Assembly (NCBI GenBank): GCA_018401995.1
Contig: JAGYJR010000007.1
Span: 48,251-112,250, forward strand
Direction of reading: 5' to 3'
Origin: Flavobacterium sp.
GTDB taxonomy: Bacteria; Bacteroidota; Bacteroidia; Flavobacteriales; Flavobacteriaceae
DNA: 64,000 bases
The notes beneath the pieces were generated by a model. It was not told where the DNA came from. It did no database searches and was given only the letters and a program-made list of their open reading frames with translations. A program made the translations under genes and the position numbers. Below are positions 9,147 through 18,660 of this stretch, piece by piece. Position 1 is the first letter of the stretch. Every line of letters begins with the position of its first letter.

Positions 9147-9845
9147 CTAAATCAAAATTTCTGCTTCGAAAAGATTTTGAAAATGTTTTAGGATTTTTTC
9201 TTTTACTTCTTGTTCGTTAATTTCATTTCCTAATTCAGCGTGCATTGAAGTAACAGCTTTTCCTTTAATACCGCAAGGAATAATATTATCAAAGTAGCCC
9301 AAATCGGCATTTACATTTAGAGCGAAACCATGCATGGTTACCCAGCGTGAAGCGCGAACTCCCATGGCACAAATTTTTCTTGCAAATGGAGTACCTACAT
9401 CAAACCAAACCCCGGTTTCTCCTTCACTTCTGGTTCCATGTAAGCCGTATTCTGCTAGAGTTAAAATAATAGACTCTTCCAAAAGTCGTAAATATTTATG
9501 TATGTCGGTAAAGAAATTTTCTAAATCTAAAATAGGATAACCTACAATTTGCCCTGGTCCGTGGTAGGTAATATCTCCTCCTCTATTTATTTTATAAAAA
9601 GTAGCTCCTTTTGCTTCTAATTGTTTTTCAGAAAGTAATAGGTTAGACATATCACCGCTTTTTCCCAAAGTATAAACATGCGGATGTTCTACATATAAAA
9701 AGTAATTTGGAGTTTCTAAATTGGCTTCTTCTCTCCTATTTTGAACTTTGATGTCTACAATTTCTTTAAATAATACTTCTTGATAATCCCAAGTGTCTTT
9801 GTAATCTTTATTTCCTAAATCTTGAAGTTGGACTTTTTTATTCAT
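9147..9845 (-). CDS. lipB: Octanoyl-[acyl-carrier-protein] transferase (lipoate biosynthesis)
   Basis: Transfers octanoate from ACP to the lipoyl domains of 2-oxoacid dehydrogenases and the glycine cleavage H protein. The protein has 232 residues. The BPL/LipB fold signature RGGDITYHGPGQIVGYPI is at about 88-105, and the catalytic pair is K157 (ARKICAMGVR) and C191 (IPCGIKGKAVTS). The ATG at 9845 gives a full-length N-terminus. It is convergent with rnhB and divergent from lysS. Its products would serve enzymes such as the E1-containing complex at the right edge of the window. Confidence 0.95.
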   Translation of the reverse strand: MNKKVQLQDLGNKDYKDTWDYQEVLFKEIVDIKVQNRREEANLETPNYFLYVEHPHVYTLGKSGDMSNLLLSEKQLEAKGATFYKINRGGDITYHGPGQIVGYPILDLENFFTDIHKYLRLLEESIILTLAEYGLHGTRSEGETGVWFDVGTPFARKICAMGVRASRWVTMHGFALNVNADLGYFDNIIPCGIKGKAVTSMHAELGNEINEQEVKEKILKHFQNLFEAEILI

Positions 9846-9993
9846 TTGTAGCTTTTATTGTTTTTTAAAGGTCAAATGGTATCGCCTTTCTAGTCATAAG
9901 TGTTTGCTTGCGCAAACTTGTGTTTAGTGGCGATTTCATAACAACCGAAATTGTGTTTTGAAAAGTGAAGCAAAGATACGAATAGTTTGCCAA

Positions 9994-10085
9994 TTAGCCC
10001 TGACAGCAGAGACATCCTTTTTGAAAAAAAGATATAACGGATGGCAGGAACATGGAAACCAAAAAAAGCCCGAACCATTTGCTCC
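9994..10085. repeat. Flavobacterial intergenic structured element (TTAGCCCTGA ... GGCAGGA ... GCTCC type)
   Basis: The block starts TTAGCCCTGACAGC and contains ATCCTTTTT / AAAAAAAGAT, then ATAACGGATGGCAGGA and a final GCTCC. CCTG (9999-10002) can pair with CAGG (10045-10048) and ATCC (10014-10017) with GGAT (10039-10042), giving a nested hairpin. From memory, closely similar blocks recur in intergenic regions of many Flavobacterium genomes. Whether it acts as an RNA, a terminator or a mobile repeat is unknown. Confidence 0.5.
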
Positions 10086-10115
10086 TAAAAAAAGTATTCA
10101 GTGTTCAGTTGAAAG

Positions 10116-10146
10116 TTGGCAGTTTTTTAATTTATAGTTACATTTG
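10116..10146 (+). promoter_or_regulatory. lysS promoter
   Basis: TTG (10116-10118), a 20-bp spacer, then TACATTTG (10139-10146). It ends 19 bp before the ATG at 10166, so any start upstream of 10146 would not be transcribed from it. Confidence 0.75.
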
Positions 10147-10165
10147 CAGGCTTAAATACAATACT

Positions 10166-11863
10166 ATGCAACTTTCGGAACAAGAAATCATTAGAAGAGA
10201 CAAATTAAACGCTTTACGCGAACTTGGAATTAACCCTTATCCAGCGGATTTATTTCCGGTGAATCACACTTCAAAGCAAGTGAAGGAAAATTTTGAAGAA
10301 GGTAAGAAGGTTATTTTGGCTGGACGTTTAATGAGTGTTCGTGATCAAGGAAAAGCAGCATTTGCTGAATTACAAGACAGTGAAGGTAGAATGCAGTTGT
10401 ATTTTAACAGAGATGTTATTTGCGAAGGTGAAGACAAAACGCTTTACAATCAAGTATTCAAAAAATTAACCGATTTAGGCGATTTCATAGGTATTGAAGG
10501 TGAATTATTTACTACAAAAGTGGGCGCACAATGCGTTCAAGTTACCGATTTCAAAATATTAAGTAAAACTTTAAAACCGCTTCCATTACCAAAAACGGAT
10601 GAATCAGGAAAAGTATATGATGCCTTTACTGATCCAGAATTACGTTACCGTATGCGTTACGTGGATTTAGTAGTAAATCCGCAAGTAAAAGAAGTTTTCA
10701 TGAAGCGAACTAAATTGTTCACAGCCATGAGAACATTTTTCAATGAAGCTGGTTATATGGAAGTGGAAACTCCGGTTTTACAATCGATTCCAGGTGGAGC
10801 AGCAGCACGTCCTTTTATTACACATCACAACAGTTTAGACATTCCATTGTACATGCGAATTGCTAACGAATTATATTTAAAAAGATTAATCGTTGGTGGT
10901 TTTGATGGAGTTTACGAATTTTCGAAAAACTTCCGTAACGAAGGAATGGACAGAACCCATAATCCAGAATTTACAGCAATGGAAATTTATGTAGCTTATA
11001 AAGACTACAACTGGATGATGGAAATGACTGAAAATTTATTAGAATATTGTGCTTTACAAGTAAATGGAACTACAGAAGCTACTTTTGGCGAACACAAAGT
11101 AAACTTCAAAGCACCTTATGCAAGAGTAACCATGACCGATGCTATCAAACAATTCACAGGATTTGACATCACTGGAAAATCAGAAGATGAATTGCGCGAA
11201 GCTGCAAAATCTATGGGAATCGAAGTAAACGATACCATGGGTAAAGGAAAATTAATTGATGAAATTTTTGGAGAGAAATGTGAAGGCAACTTCATTCAAC
11301 CCACCTTCATTACGGATTATCCTAAAGAAATGTCGCCCTTATGTAAAGAACACCGTGATAATCCAGAATTAACAGAACGTTTTGAATTAATGGTTTGTGG
11401 TAAAGAAATTGCCAATGCATATTCGGAATTAAACGACCCAATTGACCAAAGAGAGCGTTTTGAAGCCCAAATGGCTTTAGCTGAAAAAGGTGATGACGAA
11501 GCTAACGGAATTATAGACGAAGATTTCTTACGTGCTCTAGAATATGGAATGCCACCAACTTCTGGATTAGGAATTGGAATGGACCGATTAATTATGTTCT
11601 TAACCAACAATCAATCCATTCAAGAAGTGTTGTTCTTTCCACAAATGCGTCCAGAGAAAAAAGGGCCAGAATTAACCGAAGACGAAAAACACATCATTGA
11701 AATTTTAAAAGCTAACGAAGGAATTTCGATTGGTGATTTAAAAATAAAAGCTGATTTAAGCGGAAAAAAATGGGACGCTGCCAGTAAAGGTATTAGCAAA
11801 CATGGTTTACTTAAAATAGAAGTTAATGGCGATAATAAAATAGCCGTCTATACCGGAAAATAA
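10166..11863 (+). CDS. lysS: Lysyl-tRNA synthetase, class II
   Basis: Charges tRNA-Lys. From the ATG at 10166 the protein has 565 residues. The frame is open for 38 more codons upstream, but those codons span the promoter and a structured repeat, while MQLSEQEIIRRDKLNALRE is the usual N-terminus. An OB-fold anticodon-binding domain (GRLMSVRDQGKAAFAELQD) is followed by the class II core, including the motif 2 region FRNEGMDRTHNPEFTAMEIY and motif 3 SGLGIGMDRLIM. A C-terminal extension of about 65 residues after the catalytic core (from GPELTEDEKHIIEILKANEG) resembles a winged-helix tail known from Bacteroidetes LysRS. A terminator follows. Confidence 0.96.
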   Translation: MQLSEQEIIRRDKLNALRELGINPYPADLFPVNHTSKQVKENFEEGKKVILAGRLMSVRDQGKAAFAELQDSEGRMQLYFNRDVICEGEDKTLYNQVFKKLTDLGDFIGIEGELFTTKVGAQCVQVTDFKILSKTLKPLPLPKTDESGKVYDAFTDPELRYRMRYVDLVVNPQVKEVFMKRTKLFTAMRTFFNEAGYMEVETPVLQSIPGGAAARPFITHHNSLDIPLYMRIANELYLKRLIVGGFDGVYEFSKNFRNEGMDRTHNPEFTAMEIYVAYKDYNWMMEMTENLLEYCALQVNGTTEATFGEHKVNFKAPYARVTMTDAIKQFTGFDITGKSEDELREAAKSMGIEVNDTMGKGKLIDEIFGEKCEGNFIQPTFITDYPKEMSPLCKEHRDNPELTERFELMVCGKEIANAYSELNDPIDQRERFEAQMALAEKGDDEANGIIDEDFLRALEYGMPPTSGLGIGMDRLIMFLTNNQSIQEVLFFPQMRPEKKGPELTEDEKHIIEILKANEGISIGDLKIKADLSGKKWDAASKGISKHGLLKIEVNGDNKIAVYTGK

Positions 11864-11870
11864 TACACTC

Positions 11871-11902
11871 AAAAAAGGCTTCAATTACGAAGTCTTTTTT
11901 TT
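11871..11902 (+). terminator. lysS terminator
   Basis: Hairpin AGGCTTC / GAAGTCT (one G-U pair) with a 6-nt loop, followed by a run of nine T. Confidence 0.7.
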
Positions 11903-11932
11903 TATATTTACTAAAACTAAACTCGCTCTAAA

Positions 11933-13461
11933 ATGAAGATAATTAGCTTATTCCTCACCCTTTTTCTTAGTGTACTTTCCTATGCTCAAACCCCAACCTT
12001 TACTTGGAACGAAAGTCAATCGCCAATTGAGAACGAACTTAATTATACTATTGAAAATCATTTTGATGGTAAACGTTTTTTTAAGATAAAATCGGCTTAT
12101 AATGACAAAATTTTCAATAAAAATGTTTTTGTTGATATTTTTTCTCCAAATGATGATTTTGAAAAAGATGAAAGCGACTTTTCTATCGGAATGGAACAAC
12201 CTGTTATGGGAAAAAATATGAGTACTATAGCCCATCATTTTTATTTGTCTGGAAAAGACTACGTTTATTTTTTAACAGAATTTGACAACAAAACTAAAGA
12301 ATTTGCACTCTCTGCTCAAACTACAAATTTTGATACAGGAACAAAATCAACTGCCACTTTTATAGCTAAAATGCCCGCAAAAAACATGTTCAACATTGGA
12401 GACTTTTTTGTAGCGCAATCAGAAAATAAGGCGTTTTATGGTGTTGTTTCTAGACCTATTGGCGATAAAAAATTAAACGAAAAAGTAACCCTTTATGTTT
12501 TAGATGCTAACTTTAACATTATTAAAAGCTTAGAACATGAATTTAACTTTACTACCAAACAGTCATTTTCAATTGCTATTCATGTTTCCAATAACGGAAA
12601 TATAGCACTTGTAAGAACGCTTGATTTGCCCAAAATGAAACCCTACAAATCTTTATTTTATTGGGATTCTAAAACACAAAAAATTGTTGAACATACTTTG
12701 AAACAAGACTTAGACTATCAAGTATCACAATTCAAGTGGAAAGCCAATGATAAAGGTTGTTATTTCATAGGCGGCATAAGTGACGGCAAACGAAAAGTCG
12801 GTATTGATTTAGGAGGCGCTTTACCTGAAGGAAATCCTGTAAACGCATTGCTTTTATTGTATTTTGACACCGATGGAAATGTCGTTTTAAACGAAAAAAT
12901 TGCTCTAGAAAAACAAAACAACTTGAATCTTGAAGAAATAGTTTTAAAAGACAACAAACTTTGGTTATTTTTTAATGAAATATATACAGGGGCAAAGCGT
13001 TTACCAGCCAAAGACCCATCAAAACCATTAGAACGCGACATAGAATACTCTTATGTTTCTACCGGTTATGGGATAATGAAACTAGATGCAAAACTGGAAA
13101 ACTAGACTGGTTTACCAGAATAAATAATCTGGAACCAAAAACCACTAATGACAATGGGGATCATTTAAAATACCTGCATTTTTTCAGAAACAATCAATTG
13201 GTTTTACTCTACAACGATTCAAGAGACATAAATTTGAATACCAAATATTTTGTACGAGATAGTCGATTTCCTGTAATGAGTATCATTACTAATGATGGCG
13301 TTTTAGCAAGTACACGAGATATACCAAACTCGGGTGTTGGAAAAACCTACAATTTTTGTTATGAACTTGATTTATCATTTGCTACTCCAGTTGATGAGGA
13401 CACCTTCATTATTCGATCGCGTTGTGGTAATAGTGCGCGTTACGGGTATTTGAAATTTTAA
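11933..13461 (+). pseudogene. Secreted protein of unknown function, interrupted by a single frameshift
   Basis: The first frame (11933-13105) gives 390 residues with a signal peptide (MKIISLFLTLFLSVLSYAQ) and ends KLDAKLEN-stop. The sequence then continues without a gap in another frame (about 13100-13461) as KLDWFTRINNLEPKTTNDNG and on to RYGYLKF-stop. The shift needs one extra base; the obvious place is the A4 run at 13098-13101, where A5 would give LEKLDWFTRI. The repaired protein would have about 509 residues. No family is recognised; the middle has WD/beta-propeller-like spacing but no diagnostic motif. This could be a real recent frameshift or a homopolymer sequencing error. A TATATTTA -7-like box lies just upstream. 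Confidence 0.7.
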
Positions 13462-13712
13462 GATAAAATATAAAAAACTAATAAAACAGCCTAAATTTAA
13501 CATAGAAAGCATACAAAAAGTTAAAACTCATTTGATAAATTGTAAGATTTTTTATAATTTTAAAAAAGTCAAAACTATTATTTTTCAATCAAAAAAAATA
13601 ACAATTTACGATTTAAAGACGAAAATGAAGCTTCAAACAGATCAATAAAACTAAAAAAATAATATGTACATAATGTAATAGCATTATACATTTTAGAAAT
13701 AATGAAAATAAC

Positions 13713-14600
13713 ATGGAAAAATCAATTCAATATTATAATGATATTATTCAATATTTTAAAGCAAATTACATTAATCTTGCATTTATTTTAGTATTTGTAG
13801 TTTTTGGGTTTATTATTGCTAACTTCCTTCAGCGGAAAATCAAATTGCGTTTGGTAAACAAATCGCCTAACCACATTACGGCTAACTTCACCTCACAGAT
13901 AGTTGGATTTATTCTTAAGTCTATAGTTGTTTTCACTATGCTATATTTACTTGGGCTAAGTTCATTTACTAATAAACTACTTGCAGGCGCCGGATTATTA
14001 ACATTTGTAATAGGTTTTGCTTTAAAAGATATTGGAGAAAACTTTTTATCAGGTATTATTCTTGCTTTTAAAAGCCCCTTTAAATTAGATGATTTAATTG
14101 AGGTAAATGGCATTATTGGTAATGTAAAAGATATTAGCATAAGAGAAACAATCATAAAAACATTAGACGGTAAAGATGTTTTTTTACCAAACGCTATGAT
14201 TCTTAAAAATCCGTTATTTAATTATACTATTGACGGTTATTTGCGATATGAATTCAATGTAGGTATTGCTTATGAAAATAATCCCACTAAAGCAATAAAA
14301 ATAATTAATGAAACCATTCAAAATATTGAGGGAGTTTTAAAAGATGATAAAGAGCCTGCAATTACTATTGATGAACTATCTACGAATGCTATTAATATTA
14401 ATGTAAAATTTTGGATAGACACTTTTAGTTCTAACAAACGATCTGTTCACAATAGCATTCGTTCACGAGTAATGAACAATATTGTAGAAGCCTTAATTGA
14501 AAATGGTTTTAGTTTACCTGCATCCATTGTAGAGCTAAAAAATTATGAGCCTTATGGAGACTTGAAAATAAATGTAGAACAAAACAAGGAAAAGAATTAA
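13713..14600 (+). CDS. MscS family small-conductance mechanosensitive channel
   Basis: A 295-residue inner-membrane protein that should open under membrane tension and release solutes on hypo-osmotic shock. A TM segment lies at about 19-38, another at about 67-85, and the pore-lining TM3 region carries LAGAGLLTFVIGFALKDIG. It continues into the MscS beta domain (FKLDDLIEVNGIIGNVKDI) and an alpha/beta C-terminal domain. The length is typical of MscS proper. It stands alone, with 251 bp of AT-rich DNA before it and 246 bp after. Those gaps show no further genes; an imperfect palindrome (AATGTAAT..ATTATACATT) lies at about 13672-13692. Confidence 0.9.
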   Translation: MEKSIQYYNDIIQYFKANYINLAFILVFVVFGFIIANFLQRKIKLRLVNKSPNHITANFTSQIVGFILKSIVVFTMLYLLGLSSFTNKLLAGAGLLTFVIGFALKDIGENFLSGIILAFKSPFKLDDLIEVNGIIGNVKDISIRETIIKTLDGKDVFLPNAMILKNPLFNYTIDGYLRYEFNVGIAYENNPTKAIKIINETIQNIEGVLKDDKEPAITIDELSTNAININVKFWIDTFSSNKRSVHNSIRSRVMNNIVEALIENGFSLPASIVELKNYEPYGDLKINVEQNKEKN

Positions 14601-14818
14601 AATAATATAGGAAACATTAAAACGTAAAACCTTAATAGAAAATCATTTAGATGCCATAAAAAAGAATATAAAAAAGGAAAATAAAAAACTACTGACTACA
14701 AAACACGTAACTTTAAAACAACTAACTACCAATCATTTTAGATCTGTAAAGTTTACAATCGCGTTTTTGAATAATAAAAGAATTTATTCAATTTATCCGA
14801 CAATAATTAGTTAAACAA

Positions 14819-14840
14819 AAATCCCGCTTTGGCGGGATTT
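14819..14840 (-). terminator. purC terminator
   Basis: ATCCCGC / GCGGGAT stem with a TTTG loop, extended by A-T pairs; on the minus strand it is followed by a T run. It lies just beyond the purC stop. Confidence 0.8.
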
Positions 14841-14846
14841 ACTCTA

Positions 14847-15797
14847 TTATCTTTTCGCTAAATATTCTAAAACATTCTTCTCAATGCGTTCGTTAATATT
14901 TGAAATATCGGCTTTAACGAATTTTTCACCAATGATATTTTCAAACAATTCAATGTAACGATCAGAAACGGTTTCAATGTATACGTCGCTCATGAATGGA
15001 ATTTGTTGACCTTCTTTTCCTTGGAAACCATTTTCAATTAACCAGCGTCGTACAAATTCTTTTGATAACTGTTTTTGTTCTTCGCTATTGTTTTGTCTTT
15101 CTTGATAGCCTTCAGCATAAAAATAACGCGAAGAATCTGGAGTGTGAATTTCATCAATCAAAACGATTTGGCCGTCTTTGGTTTTTCCAAACTCATATTT
15201 GGTATCTACTAAAATCAAACCTCTTGAAGCCGCAATTTCAGTTCCTCTTTGGTATAACGCTCTGGTGTATTTTTCTAGAACCAAATAATCAGCTTCCGAA
15301 ACAATACCATTGGCTAAAATAGCTTCACGAGAAATATCTTCATCGTGCGAACCGTTATCAGCTTTGGTTGTTGGTGTGATGATTGGCGTTGGGAATTTAT
15401 CATTTTCTTTCAACCCTTCTGGCATGGCAACACCGCAAAGTGTTCTTTTTCCAGCTGCATATTCACGAGCGGCGTGACCTGATAAATAGCCACGAATCAC
15501 CATTTCTACTTTAAAAGGTTCGCACAAATGTCCTACTGCTACGTTTGGATCTGGAGTAGCTACTAACCAATTAGGAACGATATCTGAAGTCAGTTCCATG
15601 AATTTGGTAGCAATTTGATTTAAGATTTGTCCTTTATATGGAATTCCTTTTGGCAAAACTACATCAAATGCGGAAAGTCGGTCAGTAGCAATCATGACTA
15701 ATAAGTTGTCATTGATGTTGTACACTTCTCTAACCTTACCTCTATAAACTGATTTTTGACCCGGGAAGTTGAATTGGGTTGCTGTAATTGTATTCAT
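14847..15797 (-). CDS. purC: Phosphoribosylaminoimidazole-succinocarboxamide synthase (SAICAR synthase)
   Basis: Joins aspartate to CAIR in the eighth step of de novo purine synthesis. The protein has 316 residues, the longer form typical of Bacteroidetes and yeast-like enzymes. Recognisable segments are [29 protein letters not shown], the signature [17 protein letters not shown] and [11 protein letters not shown], followed by [13 protein letters not shown]. It is monocistronic, with its own promoter at 15823-15853 and terminator at 14819-14840. No PurR-type or riboswitch element was seen upstream. Confidence 0.96.
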   Translation of the reverse strand: MNTITATQFNFPGQKSVYRGKVREVYNINDNLLVMIATDRLSAFDVVLPKGIPYKGQILNQIATKFMELTSDIVPNWLVATPDPNVAVGHLCEPFKVEMVIRGYLSGHAAREYAAGKRTLCGVAMPEGLKENDKFPTPIITPTTKADNGSHDEDISREAILANGIVSEADYLVLEKYTRALYQRGTEIAASRGLILVDTKYEFGKTKDGQIVLIDEIHTPDSSRYFYAEGYQERQNNSEEQKQLSKEFVRRWLIENGFQGKEGQQIPFMSDVYIETVSDRYIELFENIIGEKFVKADISNINERIEKNVLEYLAKR

Positions 15798-15822
15798 TTA
15801 TTGTGTTGTTGTTTGTGTGGTG

Positions 15823-15853
15823 CAAAAGTAATTTGTTATCAAGACAAATACAA
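15823..15853 (-). promoter_or_regulatory. purC promoter
   Basis: On the minus strand: TTG, 20-bp spacer, TACTTTTG (15823-15830), ending 25 bp before the ATG. Confidence 0.75.
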
Positions 15854-15929
15854 GAAAATTAAAAAATATAAAACCCATTGTTACCTATTTGTAAACAATG
15901 GGTTTAAGTTAAAAATGATTTCATACTAA

Positions 15930-17342
15930 TTATTTTGATGCAACTACGTTTTTTTCATTGCTTTTTGTTGTTAATTGGGTTTCTTTTGCAGCTACTGGAC
16001 CATAAGGTAAACGAAGTCCAACGTGTTCGGATGTAATATTTCCTTGTGCGTCTTTATCATCTGCCCTATTGGCTACTATATGCCATGAAAATTTTGTATT
16101 ACTACTTCCACCTGCTAATTCTTTAACTTTAAATCCGTTTTTAGATTTTTCAGTAACAAAAACACCATTACAGTCACCTTCTAATTGAATAAAAACTTTT
16201 AAAGGATGCTTTTCATCAACATGTAATGCCTCTTTTAAAATTTCATCAATTTTCACATAAACCTCACCGTTTACTAATTCAGAAGTGCCATAATCTTCAA
16301 ATAAAATTTCAGGTGCTTCAGGAGAGAAAAGCACTCTAGGTTTATTTTCTTTATCCATTATCATGGTCGAATTTGTTCCGTTTCCAATAATTTTGTAATT
16401 GGTTCCGCCTGTTCCTGTATTAGTTGCATTGTATTTTATTCCAACATATGCATACGACTGACCTGCTCCAACACCCCCATTAAAATATCCTCCGTATAAA
16501 CTTCTTCTATTTGCTAAAGTTCCATTAGGAGAAATATTATCAATTCCAGCTATTTTAGCAAAAGCGCTTGAATTTAAAGTAGCAACATTATTATCTGAGT
16601 CTAGTGAAAAACCACCCGCACAATTGGTATAATGAGCCGCATTATTTGGACTTCCAAAACCATTAGAACCATAAACACCAACAAACGGACCTGAACCTGC
16701 AACTCCTGCACCAGTATTTGGATAGATACTTGCCCCAGGACCAGCACCGCCTAAAATAGCTGTACCACCAACATTAATATTAGTACCCCAAAAGGCATTA
16801 CCAACATTATCATTATTAGCGCCACGAACAGCGTCGTTTCCTGCACCATTAGTGGCTACAAAGAGTCTTGTAAAAGCGTTTCCTGGAGAATTTATGGCTA
16901 CATTTCCATCTGAGCGAACAACAGCTCGTTGAAGATTATTTGTTCTAAAAATTAAATTTTGATTGTCTGAAGTTCCTAGGAAGTTTATAGCAGGGTTAGT
17001 TCCTGAATTCCCTAATAAAGACCAATCTCTACCGCCAGTTCCATCTAAAGCAACCCATTGAGTTCCATCCCAAAAATAAAATCCAGGAGCGACATTAAAT
17101 GGAGCTGCACCATTTGTTGCTGTATTATAAACTAAAGTTCCATTAGCAAGTGCTCCGCCTTGTGGATTAACCACAGGTAAAGCAACATTTCTAACTGTTA
17201 AAGCCACCCTAGGAACTAACACTCCTTGGGAACTGGATTCAACATCTAAAAAAGCTTGTGGGTTTACGGTACCAATCCCCACTTGAGCGTTAATCGTACA
17301 ATAACATAGTAACGCGATTAAGGTTAAGTAATTTTTTTTCAT
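15930..17342 (-). CDS. Secreted surface protein, paralogue of the gene at 57538
   Basis: A 470-residue protein with signal peptide (ending TINAQ) followed at once by VGIGTVNPQAFLDVESSSQG, a common flavobacterial surface-protein N-terminus. Residues up to about 130 and the last 110 match the protein at 57538-59001 closely (for example NPQGGAL, DWSLLGNSGTNPA, KVFIQLEGDCNGVFVTEKS). The middle is Gly/Asn-rich and differs. The C-terminal block (EAPEILFEDYG..., IQLEGDCNG..., FSWHIVANRAD) resembles a domain of unknown function found at the end of fibre-like surface proteins in many phyla, from memory. No T9SS tail of type A or B is evident. Function is unknown; adhesion is a guess from layout. Confidence 0.8.
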   Translation of the reverse strand: MKKNYLTLIALLCYCTINAQVGIGTVNPQAFLDVESSSQGVLVPRVALTVRNVALPVVNPQGGALANGTLVYNTATNGAAPFNVAPGFYFWDGTQWVALDGTGGRDWSLLGNSGTNPAINFLGTSDNQNLIFRTNNLQRAVVRSDGNVAINSPGNAFTRLFVATNGAGNDAVRGANNDNVGNAFWGTNINVGGTAILGGAGPGASIYPNTGAGVAGSGPFVGVYGSNGFGSPNNAAHYTNCAGGFSLDSDNNVATLNSSAFAKIAGIDNISPNGTLANRRSLYGGYFNGGVGAGQSYAYVGIKYNATNTGTGGTNYKIIGNGTNSTMIMDKENKPRVLFSPEAPEILFEDYGTSELVNGEVYVKIDEILKEALHVDEKHPLKVFIQLEGDCNGVFVTEKSKNGFKVKELAGGSSNTKFSWHIVANRADDKDAQGNITSEHVGLRLPYGPVAAKETQLTTKSNEKNVVASK

Positions 17343-17391
17343 AAAGTTGTAGATTTAAATTCATTTTTTTATTTTTTACAATTAATAATTT

Positions 17392-17423
17392 CAAATTTAA
17401 CAATTATTTAAACATTAAACCAA
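17392..17423 (-). promoter_or_regulatory. Promoter of the surface-protein gene 15930-17342
   Basis: On the minus strand: TTG, 21-bp spacer, TAAATTTG (17392-17399). Expected 5' leader of about 45 nt. Confidence 0.65.
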
Positions 17424-17552
17424 TAAATAATTATTTTTTTACTTAAAAGGTATTATTTTGTAAAATAATTTAATTATTTAACAATTATTTTGAATTATTC
17501 GAAATAAATAAAAGAAAAAAAATATTAATATTATCATTTCATTTGTCTAAAT

Positions 17553-17584
17553 AAAAAAAACAGCCTTTAAGGGCTGTTTTTTTT
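17553..17584 (-). terminator. phoH terminator
   Basis: AAAAACAGCC / GGCTGTTTTT stem with a 6-nt loop and T run on the minus strand, just downstream of phoH. The outer A/T tracts make it usable on either strand. Confidence 0.75.
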
Positions 17585-17604
17585 ATTCAATTTAACCAAG
17601 AAGA

Positions 17605-18597
17605 TTAATCATGATTTTCTATACTCTTATACGCATCTATAATTTTCTTAACCAATTTATGACGCACAATATCTTTATCATCCAAATAAATAATACCAAT
17701 ACCATCTACATCTTTTAATACCAAAATCGCTTCTTTCAATCCAGAAATGGTTCTTCTTGGTAAATCTACTTGTCCAGGATCGCCTGTAATCATGAATTTG
17801 GCATTTTTTCCCATACGAGTTAAGAACATTTTCATTTGCGAATGTGTCGTATTTTGGGCTTCATCTAAAATCACAAAGGCATTGTCCAGTGTACGGCCAC
17901 GCATAAAAGCTAAAGGCGCAATTTGAATGATGCCTTTTAGAATATAGTCTTCCAAAGTTTGCGGCGGTAACATATCTCGCAACGCATCATATAAAGGTTG
18001 CATGTATGGATCTAATTTTTCTTTCATATCACCAGGAAGAAAACCAAGATTCTCACCAGCTTCAACTGCTGGTCGCGTTAGGATAATTCGTTTTACTTGC
18101 TTTTCCTTCAGCGCTTTTACTGCCATGGCAACTCCGGTATACGTTTTTCCCGTTCCCGCTGGACCAATGGCAAATACCATATCCATTTTGTGAATATAAT
18201 CTACCAATTTTTGTTGGTTTGGCGTCATCGCTTTAATCAGTTTTCCTCCTACTCCATGAACCAAAATCTTGTCGCTATCTTGCATGTATTGCGTTTCTTG
18301 ACTGCTACTTTCTAATACGCGAAGAATCACATTTTCATCAATACTGTTGAAACGGGTAAAATGCAGCATCAATCTTCGAAAGCGCGTTTCGAATTCGTCT
18401 AAGATTTCTTCTTCTCCATAAGCTTTGACTATCGTTCCTCTAGCTACGATTTTTAATTTGGGATAATATTTTTTAATCGCTTCTAAATGAACATCTTGAG
18501 CACCCCAAAAATCTTTTGGCGTGATCTCTACTAATTCAATTACTCTTTCGTTCAAAGGCTTTCTATTTAAATTGTTTTTGAAATGCTGAAAATACAT
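17605..18597 (-). CDS. PhoH family ATPase
   Basis: A cytoplasmic P-loop ATPase of the PhoH/PhoH-like group, related to superfamily 1 helicases; its cellular role is linked to RNA metabolism but is not well fixed. Walker A is GPAGTGKTYTG, Walker B is FVILDEAQN, and GRTLDNAFV, MFLTRMG and TGDPGQVDLPR are family signatures. The frame is open 14 codons further, but the promoter's -7 box lies inside that extension, so the first usable ATG is at 18597 (MYFQHFKNN, 330 residues). A TTG at the codon before NERVIELVEI is another possibility. It is divergent from the SAM hydrolase gene. Confidence 0.92.
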   Translation of the reverse strand: MYFQHFKNNLNRKPLNERVIELVEITPKDFWGAQDVHLEAIKKYYPKLKIVARGTIVKAYGEEEILDEFETRFRRLMLHFTRFNSIDENVILRVLESSSQETQYMQDSDKILVHGVGGKLIKAMTPNQQKLVDYIHKMDMVFAIGPAGTGKTYTGVAMAVKALKEKQVKRIILTRPAVEAGENLGFLPGDMKEKLDPYMQPLYDALRDMLPPQTLEDYILKGIIQIAPLAFMRGRTLDNAFVILDEAQNTTHSQMKMFLTRMGKNAKFMITGDPGQVDLPRRTISGLKEAILVLKDVDGIGIIYLDDKDIVRHKLVKKIIDAYKSIENHD

Positions 18598-18609
18598 TAG
18601 CTTTGTATT

Positions 18610-18639
18610 CAAATTTAAGAAAAACAATTGTTGTTTCAA
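18610..18639 (-). promoter_or_regulatory. phoH promoter
   Basis: On the minus strand: TTG (18637-18639), exactly 19-bp spacer, TAAATTTG (18610-18617). This is one of the best consensus matches in the window and decides the phoH start. Confidence 0.8.
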
Positions 18640-18660
18640 GAATAAGTTATAAACAAATTT

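Larger units (their letters stand above)
9846..10165. other. 320-bp intergenic region between lipB and lysS
   Basis: No gene is supported here; the open frames reading 9890-10078 and 10052-10165 lack family features. The region holds a structured element at 9994-10085 and the lysS promoter at 10116-10146. Confidence 0.6.

Noticed and set aside
9890..10165. Short open frames between lipB and lysS
   Set aside because: They run through a structured repeat and the lysS promoter and show no protein-like features.
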